Source: Suilimivivens sp045586385 (GTDB lineage Bacteria; Bacillota; Clostridia; Lachnospirales; Lachnospiraceae). Taken from it: a DNA stretch of 64,000 nucleotides. Position numbers and translations under genes: made by a program. The stretch covers positions 7,418 to 71,417 of the forward strand of contig JAZNAE010000096.1 of the NCBI GenBank assembly GCA_045586385.1. Direction: 5' to 3'. The notes under the pieces are model-generated. The model did no database searches and was not told where the DNA came from. It was given only the letters and a program-made list of their open reading frames with translations. This document shows positions 18,258-27,148 of this stretch, one piece after another (position 1 is the first letter of the stretch; the number at the start of each line of letters is the position of its first letter).

Positions 18258-19805
18258 ATGAAAAAATTGAGATGTAGTTTTCTTGGTCTTGCACTCAGCT
18301 TCCTATTGATTGGAAGCATGGAAATGCAGACATATGCGAAAGAGGAAGATAAGATTCTTCCGGGAATCTATATAGAAGACATGTCCGTAGAAGGGAAAAC
18401 ATCGGCTGAAGCGGAAGCAATGGTCAATGAGTACGTGAATGAGCTTAGAGGTAAAAGCATTAAGCTTGTTACGGTAAATGACAATGAAGTGACAATTACG
18501 CCTTCGGATATAGGTTTTTACTGGAGCAATAAAGAGATTATTGGGGAAGCTGCAGCAATCGGTCAAAAAGGAAATGTTGTGCAGCGCTACAAAATGAAAA
18601 AAGATTTGCAGTTGGAAAACAAGGTTTTTGAACTGGAATTTGATGTGGATAAGGAATTGCTTAATCATGTTTTGGCAGATCAGTGTTCTTATTATAATGT
18701 AGAAGCAATGAACGCAACATTACGAAGAGTGGATGGACAATTTATAATAGAACAAGGGCAGATAGGATGTGTTGTGGATGAAGAGGCATCTGCAAGCAAG
18801 ATATATGATTATCTGACCGGAGACTGGGATGGACAGGATGCCGTTATCGAATTGGTAGTGGTTACCGATGAGCCGTTAGGAACGGAAGCAGAGCTGAGTC
18901 AGGTGACGGATGTACTTGGAACTTTCTCAACCAGTTTTGAAACTTCCGGTACTGCAAGAAGCGCAAATGTAAGAAACGGATGTGCCCTGATAAATGGGGC
19001 TACACTATATCCGGGAGAGGAATTCTCAACATGTGATTTGGTATCACCGTTTTCTTCAGAAAATGGCTATTATCTTGCAGGTTCATATTTAAATGGGCAG
19101 GTTGTTGACAGTCTCGGAGGCGGTATCTGTCAGGTGTCTACTACTTTGTACAATGCAGTTTTGTTAGCAGAACTTCAAATTACGGAGAGACATAATCATT
19201 CCATGATAGTAACCTATGTTGACCCTTCGGCCGATGCGGCAATTTCTGAGTCGGCAGGTAAGGATTTCCGATTTGTAAACAGTACGGATATGCCTATTTA
19301 CATTGATGGTTATACGACTGATGATAAACAGATAGTGTTTACTATTTACGGTGTGGAAACAAGACCTGAAAGTCATAGGGTTGCGTATGAAAGCGAAATA
19401 ATCAGCAAGACTTATCCGGATACGGAAGTAATCTATACGGACGAATCTCTTCCCATAGGTTCTATCTCTGTGCAATCGGCACACATCGGATATAAAGCAA
19501 ATTTATGGAAGATTGTTTATGAGAATGAGCAGGAAGTAAGCCGTGAAATGGTTAATTCCAGTGTTTATAAAATGGTGCCCAGGTATGCAACGGTAGGAAC
19601 AGCTACACAGGATCCGAATGTATATAATCAACTTATGGAAGCGATTGCAACAAACAATATTGATCATGTAAAGAATGTTGTTGCGGCTCTTACAGCTGCT
19701 CCGGTGACTGCCGAGCCGGCAGATCCGAATGCAGGAGCCCCGGCACCAGCTCCGGTTGATCCAAATGCACAGCCGCAGGCAGCACCTGCCACACCGGCCC
19801 AATAA
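18258..19805 (+). CDS. VanW family protein with peptidoglycan-binding-like domains
   Basis: 515-residue exported protein. A signal peptide (LGLALSFLLIGSMEMQTYA) is followed by repeats of the PG_binding_4/YoaR type (LPGIYIEDMSVEGKTSAEAE). The VanW domain has its signature GGGICQVSTTLYNAVLLAEL near residues 288-307. The C-terminus is a Pro/Ala-rich tail, probably a wall-spanning linker. VanW proteins are found in some glycopeptide-resistance clusters, but stand-alone homologues like this are common in Clostridia and are presumed envelope proteins. It is followed by an AIR-synthase-like gene 31 bases downstream. Confidence 0.9.
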   Translation: MKKLRCSFLGLALSFLLIGSMEMQTYAKEEDKILPGIYIEDMSVEGKTSAEAEAMVNEYVNELRGKSIKLVTVNDNEVTITPSDIGFYWSNKEIIGEAAAIGQKGNVVQRYKMKKDLQLENKVFELEFDVDKELLNHVLADQCSYYNVEAMNATLRRVDGQFIIEQGQIGCVVDEEASASKIYDYLTGDWDGQDAVIELVVVTDEPLGTEAELSQVTDVLGTFSTSFETSGTARSANVRNGCALINGATLYPGEEFSTCDLVSPFSSENGYYLAGSYLNGQVVDSLGGGICQVSTTLYNAVLLAELQITERHNHSMIVTYVDPSADAAISESAGKDFRFVNSTDMPIYIDGYTTDDKQIVFTIYGVETRPESHRVAYESEIISKTYPDTEVIYTDESLPIGSISVQSAHIGYKANLWKIVYENEQEVSREMVNSSVYKMVPRYATVGTATQDPNVYNQLMEAIATNNIDHVKNVVAALTAAPVTAEPADPNAGAPAPAPVDPNAQPQAAPATPAQ

Positions 19806-19836
19806 ATACAGAATGATGATATCCGGAGGTTTTGGA

Positions 19837-20847
19837 ATGAAAACCGGCAAGATTTCGGAAAGTGTACTAAAACGTTCCGTTATAAAATATATTGGAAATA
19901 GAGATAAAGAAATGATAAAAGGTGCAGGTGTAGGGGAAGACTGCGCCTTTTTACAGTGTAAGGGAACGAAACTTGCCGTATCAACCCAGACGATTACATT
20001 GCCGGTAACGCAGGCCGGTAAGTATGCGGTATATGCGGCAATTAGTAACTTGGCAGCGCAGGGAATAAAAGCACAGTGGATAACCATGGCACTGACTCTG
20101 CCGGCAGATACAGAAGAGAAAAAACTTCAGGAAATCATGAAGCAGACAGACAAGGTTTGTGAAGAGTCAGGGATACAAATTGTTGGCGGGCATACGGAGA
20201 TTTCGGATAAAGTGAGTGTACCCGTTGTTACCGTGACGGCAATGGGAACAGAGTTATTATATACAGATAATGGGAGTGAACGGGTAGAAGAATCGGCTAA
20301 AGAGAAAACAAATCTTGATATCGTAATGACCAAATGGATTGGTCTTGAAGGAACGGCGATGATAGCAAGGGAGAAGGAAGGAGAACTTCTTACCAGATAT
20401 CCCAATTTGCTGGTAAAGACGGCACAGTCTTTTGATAAATACTTATCGCTGATTCCGGAGGCCGCCACCGCCGGCAGGTCCGGCGTTTATACCATGCACG
20501 ATGTCCGTAACGGCGGTGTGTTTGGTGCTTTGTATGAACTGGCAAAGCGTATGGGCGTTGGACTATCTATTGATTTAAAGAAAATACCCGTTAAGCAGGA
20601 AACGATAGAGGTCTGTGAATTTTTTGATCTAAATCCTTATGAGCTTTTATCGGGAGGCAGTCTTTTAGTGGCAACCAAAGACGGTGAGAGCCTGGTAGAA
20701 AAACTCGCAGAGGAAAATATAAATGCTACAGTAATCGGAAAGACAACTTCCGGAAATGATAAGCTAGTTGTAAACGATGATGAAACAAGATTTTTGGAAC
20801 CTGCAAAGACGGATGAAATATTTAAAATTGATTTTATGACTACATAG
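19837..20847 (+). CDS. AIR synthase/HypE-ThiL-like ATP-binding protein
   Basis: 336 residues related to the PurM/ThiL/HypE/SelD superfamily, whose members use ATP to activate a substrate oxygen or bind a phosphorylated intermediate. The visible features are the N-terminal GAGVGEDCAFLQ segment, SNLAAQGIKAQWITMALTLP, the GGHTEISDKVSVPVVTVTA strand, and the C-terminal glycine-rich MHDVRNGGVFGALYELA. Clostridial homologues are usually annotated only as AIR-synthase-related. I chose ATG 19837 because CCGGAGGT lies 6 bases upstream; the longer frame from 19729 is inside the VanW gene. The Lrp-type regulator and aminotransferase follow, so a shared amino-acid or cofactor pathway is possible but unproven. 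Confidence 0.8.
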   Translation: MKTGKISESVLKRSVIKYIGNRDKEMIKGAGVGEDCAFLQCKGTKLAVSTQTITLPVTQAGKYAVYAAISNLAAQGIKAQWITMALTLPADTEEKKLQEIMKQTDKVCEESGIQIVGGHTEISDKVSVPVVTVTAMGTELLYTDNGSERVEESAKEKTNLDIVMTKWIGLEGTAMIAREKEGELLTRYPNLLVKTAQSFDKYLSLIPEAATAGRSGVYTMHDVRNGGVFGALYELAKRMGVGLSIDLKKIPVKQETIEVCEFFDLNPYELLSGGSLLVATKDGESLVEKLAEENINATVIGKTTSGNDKLVVNDDETRFLEPAKTDEIFKIDFMTT

Positions 20848-20877
20848 AAATATAATAGAAAGAAGGAAAGGAATGAG

Positions 20878-21363
20878 ATGACGATGAGAGAACAGATTTT
20901 AGCAATTATTGAAAAGAACAGTCGTATCGATATTACAGAGTTAGCCGTTATTTTAGGTGTAGAAGAAATTGACGTTGCAAATGAGCTAAAGGCTCTTGAG
21001 GAGCAGGATATTATTTGCGGATATCATACCATGATTGATTGGGAGAAGACTTCCATTGAAAAAGTAACTGCGTTAATCGAAGTGCGTATTACACCCCAGA
21101 GAGGACAGGGATACGATAATATAGCAGAGAGAATTTACAGATATCCTGAAGTGAACAGTGTGTATTTGATTTCCGGAGGTTATGACCTGATGGTAACACT
21201 GGAAGGAAAATCCTTAAAAGCAATTTCCAGTTTTGTATCCGACAAACTTTCTACATTAGATGGTGTGCTCAGTACAGCAACTCATTTTATTTTAAAGAAA
21301 TACAAAGACCATGGAACCATTATGCATAAAATTGAAGATACAAGGGAGAAGGTGTCACCGTGA
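20878..21363 (+). CDS. Lrp/AsnC family transcriptional regulator
   Basis: 161 residues. The N-terminal winged helix (NSRIDITELAVILGVEEID, with the ALEEQDIICGYHTMID wing) is followed by an RAM/AsnC effector domain (ALIEVRITPQRGQGYDNIAE, then VYLISGGYDLMVTLEG). Such proteins bind amino acids and regulate nearby metabolic genes. The stop overlaps the GTG start of the aminotransferase by two bases, a pairing that strongly suggests control of, and sensing by, that enzyme's pathway. AAGGAAAGG 6 bases before ATG 20878 supports this start. Confidence 0.92.
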   Translation: MTMREQILAIIEKNSRIDITELAVILGVEEIDVANELKALEEQDIICGYHTMIDWEKTSIEKVTALIEVRITPQRGQGYDNIAERIYRYPEVNSVYLISGGYDLMVTLEGKSLKAISSFVSDKLSTLDGVLSTATHFILKKYKDHGTIMHKIEDTREKVSP

Positions 21364-22532
21364 GAAATCCGTTATCAGATAAAATCGTGGATATTAAGCC
21401 CTCCGGTATCCGTAAGTTTTTTGACATAGTAAGTGAAATGGAGGATGCAATTTCCCTTGGTGTAGGTGAGCCTGACTTTGATACACCCTGGCGTATCAGA
21501 GATGAGGGTATCTATTCCTTGGAAAAGGGAAGAACCTTTTATACCTCTAATGCAGGTTTAAAGGAACTTAGAACAGAGATTACCAGATACATAAAAAGAA
21601 CACAGAATGTTTCTTATGATCCTATTAAGGAAGTGTTAGTGACGGTTGGCGGCTCCGAGGCTATAGACATTGCCCTGCGCGCCATGATTAATCCGGGTGA
21701 AGAGGTACTTATTCCACAGCCCAGTTATGTATCCTATGAGCCTTGTGCAATTTTAGCAGATGCAAAGCCGGTTATCATTGAACTTAAGGAAGAGAATGAA
21801 TTCCGTTTGACAGCACAGGAGCTTAGAGAGGCCATTACCGATAAGACTAAGGTGCTTATTTTGCCTTTCCCGAATAATCCCACAGGAGCGATTATGGAAA
21901 AAGCAGATTTGGAAGCAATTGCCGAGGTAATTCGTGAAAAAGATATTTTTGTAATATCCGATGAAATTTATTCCGAACTCAGTTATAAAGAAAAGCATGT
22001 ATCCATTGTAAGTCTGCCCGGAATGCAGGAAAGAACCGTGCTGATTAACGGTTTTTCCAAGGCTTATGCCATGACGGGATGGAGACTTGGTTATGCGTGT
22101 GCCCCCGCACTGATTATGGAACAGATGACCAAGATTCATCAGTTCGCTATCATGTGTGCGCCTACTACCAGCCAGTATGCTGCAGTGGAAGCTCTTCGAA
22201 ACGGTGATGATGACGTGGCAGAGATGAGAGAGGCGTACAACCAGAGAAGAAGATTCCTGATGCATGCTTTCAAGCAAATGGGACTGAAATGTTTTGAGCC
22301 TTATGGCGCATTTTACGTATTTCCCTGTATTAAGGAGTTTGGCATGACCAGTGAGGAATTTGCCGAGAGACTTCTTAGAGAGGAAAAAGTAGCGGTGGTT
22401 CCCGGAACGGCATTTGGTGATTGTGGAGAAGGATTCCTCCGAATCTCTTACGCATATTCCCTTGAGAATCTGAAAATTGCCATGGAGAAAATCGGTGCAT
22501 TTGTGAAGAGACTTCGTGAGGAACAGAAGTAA
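21360..22532 (+). CDS. PLP-dependent aminotransferase, class I (PatA/aspartate-like)
   Basis: 390 residues from a GTG start overlapping the Lrp stop. Fold-type I landmarks are GVGEPDFDTPWRIRDEG, the FPNNPTGAIM loop, the VISDEIYSELSY strand and the Schiff-base lysine in NGFSKAYAMTGWRLGYA. The last motif is typical of the aspartate/PatA branch. The GGAGAAGG upstream fits the GTG. Pairing with an Lrp regulator suggests a role in amino acid transamination; the exact substrate cannot be read. A small membrane protein follows after 12 bases. Confidence 0.93.
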   Translation: MRNPLSDKIVDIKPSGIRKFFDIVSEMEDAISLGVGEPDFDTPWRIRDEGIYSLEKGRTFYTSNAGLKELRTEITRYIKRTQNVSYDPIKEVLVTVGGSEAIDIALRAMINPGEEVLIPQPSYVSYEPCAILADAKPVIIELKEENEFRLTAQELREAITDKTKVLILPFPNNPTGAIMEKADLEAIAEVIREKDIFVISDEIYSELSYKEKHVSIVSLPGMQERTVLINGFSKAYAMTGWRLGYACAPALIMEQMTKIHQFAIMCAPTTSQYAAVEALRNGDDDVAEMREAYNQRRRFLMHAFKQMGLKCFEPYGAFYVFPCIKEFGMTSEEFAERLLREEKVAVVPGTAFGDCGEGFLRISYAYSLENLKIAMEKIGAFVKRLREEQK

Positions 22533-22544
22533 AGAGGATAATGT

Positions 22545-22982
22545 ATGGATGCACAGGGAAAAGCAAAAAGACGAAAGAAAATTATTTTAATGGTATTGGT
22601 GAATACCTTACCTTTTTGGCTATGTTGTATGATGTTTCGTATAGGAGCACTTACAGGTCTGATATGTCTGATGCTACATCTTACATTGACTTATTATAAT
22701 TTTATGGAAACGAAAAAACTGCATGCGTTTTTGGTACTGAATGGAGTGTTGCTTGTGGCAACGGCAGCAGGGTTAACAATGATGACATGGCTATATTATC
22801 ATTTTGTCAGCTCGGATGCCGAAACGCCTATTGCCGGAATGGCAGTAGCATATATCATGAGCATTTTCGTTATGGGATTGACGGCGTTTGTAGCATTTTT
22901 TAGGATAATCCGTATTATTTATGAAAAGATAAAAGGAAAAACAAAGGATAGTGAAAATCCGGAATGTAACTTGGAAGAATAA
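22545..22982 (+). CDS. Hypothetical membrane protein with four predicted helices
   Basis: 145 residues with a basic N-terminus (KAKRRKKI), hydrophobic segments around residues 14-31, 34-53, 60-82 and 96-121, and a charged C-terminal tail. I recognise no family. It follows the aminotransferase at 12 bases and ends at a bidirectional terminator, so it is the last gene of the VanW-to-aminotransferase run. Confidence 0.7.
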   Translation: MDAQGKAKRRKKIILMVLVNTLPFWLCCMMFRIGALTGLICLMLHLTLTYYNFMETKKLHAFLVLNGVLLVATAAGLTMMTWLYYHFVSSDAETPIAGMAVAYIMSIFVMGLTAFVAFFRIIRIIYEKIKGKTKDSENPECNLEE

Positions 22983-22986
22983 AAAG

Positions 22987-23027
22987 AAGGTCAGCACACT
23001 GCCGTTTTGGCAGGTGCTGACCTTTTT
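22987..23027. terminator. Bidirectional terminator
   Basis: AAGGTCAGCAC/GTGCTGACCTT with an inner GCC/GGC step, A-rich on the left and T5 on the right. It separates convergent genes and touches the stop codon of the minus-strand gene. Confidence 0.85.
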
Positions 23028-23229
23028 AACTGATGTCAAGCTCCGGTGGAACATCAAGTTCCTCAGAGACATACTTGCCGTTCTTTTTGCGTTGTCTGAC
23101 GCATTCGGTAAGTAAGTATTCTATTTGTCCGTTTACAGAACGAAAATCATCTTCTGCCCATGCCGCGATTGCATTGTACAGCTTGGGTGAGAGTCGAAGC
23201 GGCACTTGTTTCTTTTCATTATCTGCCAT
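23026..23229 (-). CDS. Arc-like ribbon-helix-helix protein
   Basis: 67 residues. KKQVPLRLSPKLYNAIAAWA followed by SVNGQIEYLLTECVRQRKK matches the beta-strand plus two-helix pattern of Arc/MetJ repressors. Such proteins bind DNA as dimers on paired short repeats. It begins 2 bases after the stop of the SPFH gene, so the two are one transcript. The promoter of that transcript carries two copies of TGATATCA three bases apart, a good candidate operator for autoregulation. The DNA target is inference. Confidence 0.82.
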   Translation of the reverse strand: MADNEKKQVPLRLSPKLYNAIAAWAEDDFRSVNGQIEYLLTECVRQRKKNGKYVSEELDVPPELDIS

Positions 23230-23231
23230 AT

Positions 23232-24233
23232 TTAGTATAATGTGCCCGTATTGACAATGGGCTGTGCATCGTGATTTCCGCAGAGAACAACGAGAAGATT
23301 GGATACCATGGCCGCTTTTCTTTCTTCATCCAATGTAACTACGTTGTTTTCATTTAAGCGTTCCAGTGCCATTTCCACCATGCCTACAGCACCATCCACA
23401 ATCATCTTACGTGCATCTATAATGGCAGATGCCTGTTGACGCTGTAACATAACGGCTGCAATCTCAGTAGCATAGGCAAGGTAAGTAATGCGGGCTTCTA
23501 CAATTTCAATTCCGGCTTCGTCTACACGGTTTTGGATTTCGTCCTTAATACGCTGTGCCACTATTTCGCTGGAACCGCGGAGGCTTCCCTCATCAGCAAC
23601 ACCGTCACCGGTGGTATCTACATTGGGAGCCACGTCATAAGGATAAAGACGAACAATATTTCTAAGGGCACTATCGCACTGAAGAGATAAAAATTCCTTG
23701 TAATTGTCAACATTAAAAACTGCTTTGGCGGTATCAGTGATTCTCCATGTGACAGCAATAGCGATTTCTACAGGATTACCCAGACAATCGTTGATTTTCT
23801 GACGGCTGTTGTTTAATGTCATAATTTTTAACGATAACTTTTTATTTACAGTTTGCGTATGTGTACCGGTTGCGGCAAGTGCTAATGCGTTTACGGGAGC
23901 GGAATCCTTTACGTCACCGCTCTGGCTTAACTTGGTAGTGGCAGCAGGGTTTATGCTGACACTAAAAGGATTCACACAGTAGAAGCCTTCACCTTTTAAA
24001 GTTCCGATATATTTACCGAATAAAGTAAGTACCAGGGCTTCCTGAGGTTTTAGTACTTTTAAGCCGCATAATGGAATCCATGCAATACAAAGAACAATTA
24101 AGCAGATGAAAGCAAAAGGTCCGGAAAAACCGATGCCGAAAATAAGACCTACTACGGCAAGTAAATACAACAAAATAATTGTTAATAAAACTGCCATTCC
24201 GTTTTTCTTTTTTGATAGAATTTTTTCTTCCAT
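23232..24233 (-). CDS. SPFH/Band 7 domain membrane protein
   Basis: 333 residues. A hydrophobic N-terminal region with two helices (residues ~13-57) precedes the SPFH/prohibitin-like domain, which starts around LKPQEALVLTLFGKYIG and includes AVTWRITDTAKAVFNVDNYK. A helical C-terminal part has VEARITYLAYATEIAAVMLQ. Proteins of this class assemble on membranes as stomatin/flotillin-like scaffolds. It is the first gene of a two-gene unit with the ribbon-helix-helix protein. Confidence 0.9.
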   Translation of the reverse strand: MEEKILSKKKNGMAVLLTIILLYLLAVVGLIFGIGFSGPFAFICLIVLCIAWIPLCGLKVLKPQEALVLTLFGKYIGTLKGEGFYCVNPFSVSINPAATTKLSQSGDVKDSAPVNALALAATGTHTQTVNKKLSLKIMTLNNSRQKINDCLGNPVEIAIAVTWRITDTAKAVFNVDNYKEFLSLQCDSALRNIVRLYPYDVAPNVDTTGDGVADEGSLRGSSEIVAQRIKDEIQNRVDEAGIEIVEARITYLAYATEIAAVMLQRQQASAIIDARKMIVDGAVGMVEMALERLNENNVVTLDEERKAAMVSNLLVVLCGNHDAQPIVNTGTLY

Positions 24234-24270
24234 AAATTATACACCTCTTTTTCCATAATTGATTTATAAT

Positions 24271-24308
24271 TGATATCATAATGATATCATATTAATTGTT
24301 TATGTCAA
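24271..24308 (-). promoter_or_regulatory. Promoter and tandem-palindrome operator of the SPFH-RHH operon
   Basis: On the minus strand, TTGACA (24308-24303) and TATCAT (24286-24281) are 16 bp apart. Two perfect TGATATCA palindromes (24271-24278 and 24282-24289) are separated by 3 bp and cover the -10 box. Confidence 0.65.
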
Positions 24309-24327
24309 GAGGTGAAAAATAAATTTT

Positions 24328-25119
24328 TTATTTTAATTGGTATTCCACAAGAATAGAAGCTTCGACAGATATCTCTCCGGGCATCATGGAACCGGCAGTA
24401 TCCATAAGAGCCTCTTCTTTTGCGGCAGAAAAGGAAGTGACCATATTAGTACGTGCATAGTCCGTATAACGAGCCTGCGAATATCCGCTGGTTTCCTGAA
24501 GCATAATGACATTACCAATTTCGGAACCGCAAGCGGCTGCCAGAATTTTTGCTTTTTCATATGCGGCAGAAACGGCTTTGGTTAACGCCTCTTGGTAGCT
24601 TGTGTCATAACCACTTGCCATATATGTAATGGATTGGACAGTGTTAATACCGTTTAGTACAGATTCGGCAAGAATCGCATCCAGTTCGCTTATGGGAAGA
24701 TCAGATACGGTTAGGGACGTAGATGCTTCATAACCGGTGACCTTGGCAGTATTGTTACTGTAATTATAAATAGGATGCATATAATAGTCGGAAGTTTGAA
24801 TGGAAGTCTCTTCCACACCCAATGATTTCAGCAATTCAATTACCTTGGAAACGTCGGCTGCGTTTTGTTGCTGACAATCGCCGGCAGTTTTGGCTTCTGT
24901 GCGTACAGAATAAACAATTTGTGCAATATCAGGGATGACGCAGACGGATTCGCTACTGTTTACAGTAATGGTGTTTGAAGAGGGTGTAACAATTTCGGTC
25001 ATTGCCAGAGAGTCAGTAGAAGTGGGACTAACCGGTACGGGTTGTGAATCGTTGTTTGCACATGCCGTAAGGTAAAGTGATGAGAGAATAGTAAGTGATA
25101 ATAAAAATATTTTTTTCAT
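24328..25119 (-). CDS. SIMPL domain (DUF541) lipoprotein
   Basis: 263 residues. The signal peptide ends in a lipobox (LYLTACAN), so it is lipid-anchored outside the membrane. The mature part is a SIMPL/DUF541 domain, with VNSSESVCVIPDIAQIVYSV at its start, TSDYYMHPIYNY in the middle and VEASILVEYQL at the end. E. coli YggE and BP26 are known members, but their biochemical role is unsettled. The AAGGAGGA ribosome site (25134-25127) lies inside the 3' arm of a terminator-like hairpin between trmL and this gene. Confidence 0.9.
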   Translation of the reverse strand: MKKIFLLSLTILSSLYLTACANNDSQPVPVSPTSTDSLAMTEIVTPSSNTITVNSSESVCVIPDIAQIVYSVRTEAKTAGDCQQQNAADVSKVIELLKSLGVEETSIQTSDYYMHPIYNYSNNTAKVTGYEASTSLTVSDLPISELDAILAESVLNGINTVQSITYMASGYDTSYQEALTKAVSAAYEKAKILAAACGSEIGNVIMLQETSGYSQARYTDYARTNMVTSFSAAKEEALMDTAGSMMPGEISVEASILVEYQLK

Positions 25120-25123
25120 AGAA

Positions 25124-25168
25124 AAATCCTCCTTTATGTATTCTTAATAAAGATACGAAGGAGGATTT
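25124..25168 (-). terminator. Terminator hairpin whose 3' arm is the downstream Shine-Dalgarno
   Basis: On the minus strand, AAATCCTCCTT and AAGGAGGATTT form a perfect 11-bp stem continued by GTAT/ATAC, followed by TTTTTC. The 3' arm contains the AAGGAGGA ribosome site 8 bases before the SIMPL gene start. Confidence 0.75.
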
Positions 25169-25187
25169 CGATTTTTATGGGTAAAGA

Positions 25188-25682
25188 TTAATCTTTCCAC
25201 TGTAACCGATGGAGCTGCCCTTCCATCTGCATTTGCGAAAAGTTTTGCTGCCGCAGTGCTTCATACAGAACAATGGCAACGGAGTTGGAAAGGTTCAGGG
25301 AACGGATTTGGGGCATCATGGGAATCCGGATACAGGTTTCCTCATAATCTACCAGAATTTCTTCCGGGATACCGGCACTTTCTTTTCCGAACATGATAAA
25401 ATCATCGGGACCAAAAGTTACATCTGTATAAACGTGTTTTGCTTTGGTGGTGGCCATCCAGATTTTGGCACCGGGATGCTTTTCTTTAAATTCGTCAAAG
25501 TTCATATATCTGGTTACATCTAAGTGCTCCCAGTAATCCATTCCGGCACGCTTGATTTCTTTTTCATTAAGGCGAAATCCCAAAGGCTCAATTAAATGAA
25601 GACTTGTTCCTGTGGCCACGCAGGTCCTGCCTATGTTACCTGTATTTGCCGGAATTTCCGGCTGATGTAATATAATGTTCAT
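25188..25682 (-). CDS. trmL: tRNA (cytidine/uridine-34-2'-O)-methyltransferase TrmL
   Basis: 164-residue SPOUT methyltransferase that 2'-O-methylates the wobble base of leucine tRNAs using SAM. Visible motifs are HQPEIPANTGNIGRTC at the N-terminus, and the SAM-knot motifs FGKESAGIPEEIL and MPQIRSLNLSNSVAIV near the C-terminus. I chose ATG 25682 because AGAAAGGA lies 8 bases upstream and the family starts MNIILH. A longer frame to 25706 adds eight unconserved residues. Confidence 0.95.
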   Translation of the reverse strand: MNIILHQPEIPANTGNIGRTCVATGTSLHLIEPLGFRLNEKEIKRAGMDYWEHLDVTRYMNFDEFKEKHPGAKIWMATTKAKHVYTDVTFGPDDFIMFGKESAGIPEEILVDYEETCIRIPMMPQIRSLNLSNSVAIVLYEALRQQNFSQMQMEGQLHRLQWKD

Positions 25683-25726
25683 GTTGTAATCCTTTCTGAT
25701 TTGCAAGCAGGATGTATTTTAACAAT

Positions 25727-27148
25727 TTAATCTTCATCGTAATCCGCTACCGGCAGAGAGAAGATAAACTCGGTTCCTACACCTTCCGTACTGATGACGT
25801 TGATATGCTCCCCATGGGAATGAATAATTTCCCTGGTAATGGAAAGTCCGAGGCCGGTTCCTTTTTTGTCCTTGCCACGGGATAAATCCGATTTATAAAA
25901 ACGGTCCCAAATTAATTTCAGGTCATCCTTAGGAATTCCGATACCGCTGTCTTTGACGGAAACAAAAATTTTGTTATGCTTTTCGGTGGTTTCGATTTTA
26001 ATAATAGAATCCTGGTGACTGAATTTAATGGCATTATCAAGGAGGTTATAGAGAACCTGTTGGATTTTGCCGATATCAGCATTTACCAATAATTCATCGC
26101 CGGTCAAAATAAGTTCAATGGCGATTGTTTTGCGCCTGCAGGTACCTTCAAAGGAGGCAGCCGTATTACGGATGATGCGGTTTATATCAAAACTGGTAAT
26201 GTCAAGCAGCATGCCTTTGGTATTTAAATTGTTTAAGATTAAAAGGCTGTTGGTAAGCTTGGTAAGCCGTTCCGTTTCATTTAAAACAATGTTCAAATAT
26301 TTGGAATGCAGCTCCTCTGGAATGGTGCCGTCAATGAGCGCCTCCAAGTAACCCTTAATGGAAGTTAATGGAGAACGGAAGTCGTGAGAGACATTGGCAA
26401 CAAATTTTTTCTGGTCGTCTTCTGCGCGGGCAATTTCGCTTGCCATATAATTTAGGGAGGCAGCCAGATAACCGATTTCGTCATCACTTTCCACCTGGAA
26501 TTCATAGTGCATATTTCCGGCGGCATATTGTTCGGTGGCCTCTGTAATTCTGCGAAGCGGCAAATAGACCATTTCCGTAAAGAAAATTAAAATAATCAGC
26601 GAAAGTAAAAATAAAATAACAAGCATTAAATAGGAAATGTTCAAAAGTCCGTTACAGGAAGCTTCGAGATTACTCATAGGATAATGGATTACTACATAAC
26701 CCCGTACCTTATAAGCTGAGGTAATCGGTGCAAAAACACTTAATTGTTCTTCCTTGAAACTACCGAAAAAGTTGCCGATTGTATAATGGGAACTGCCGGT
26801 AACCGTTGGGTCAAAATCGGTAATAACAGTTTCATTTTCCACATCGATGGGAGCCTGGGAGTCTAAAACCATTCGCCCTGAAGGATTGATAATCCACAGT
26901 CTGGAGGAAAGGTAGGCATCCAAAGCATCCAATTGCTTTTTTACGGTATCAAGGGATGTTTCGTTATCATACAAGTCAGCGGCATAAGTATTGGCAATTA
27001 AGGTTGCTTCTTTGTAAAGAGCATCTGCACGTTCTCTTTTCAAATGCTCCATTGTCATGCTGTCCACAAAAGTAGCGACAACCAAAAAGCCAAAAAAACC
27101 AAAAATAAAATATGCCAGAAGAAATTTTAAATAGAGAGTTTTTCTCAT
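25727..27148 (-). CDS. Sensor histidine kinase (HAMP-HisKA-HATPase)
   Basis: 473-residue membrane kinase. TM1 lies near residues 9-30 and TM2 near 172-195, enclosing an extracellular sensor of ~140 residues. A HAMP linker leads to the HisKA box FVANVSHDFRSPLTSIKGYL, with phospho-acceptor His255. The ATP-binding domain has the N box DNAIKFSH, G1 DSGIGIP and G2 KGTGLGLS. Its start overlaps the regulator stop (TAATG), so the pair is translationally coupled. The stimulus is unknown. Confidence 0.95.
   Translation of the reverse strand: MRKTLYLKFLLAYFIFGFFGFLVVATFVDSMTMEHLKRERADALYKEATLIANTYAADLYDNETSLDTVKKQLDALDAYLSSRLWIINPSGRMVLDSQAPIDVENETVITDFDPTVTGSSHYTIGNFFGSFKEEQLSVFAPITSAYKVRGYVVIHYPMSNLEASCNGLLNISYLMLVILFLLSLIILIFFTEMVYLPLRRITEATEQYAAGNMHYEFQVESDDEIGYLAASLNYMASEIARAEDDQKKFVANVSHDFRSPLTSIKGYLEALIDGTIPEELHSKYLNIVLNETERLTKLTNSLLILNNLNTKGMLLDITSFDINRIIRNTAASFEGTCRRKTIAIELILTGDELLVNADIGKIQQVLYNLLDNAIKFSHQDSIIKIETTEKHNKIFVSVKDSGIGIPKDDLKLIWDRFYKSDLSRGKDKKGTGLGLSITREIIHSHGEHINVISTEGVGTEFIFSLPVADYDED

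Noticed and set aside
18258..19805. Vancomycin-resistance cluster suggested by VanW
   Set aside because: No vanH/A/X, vanR/S or D-Ala ligase is nearby; stand-alone VanW proteins are common in Clostridia.
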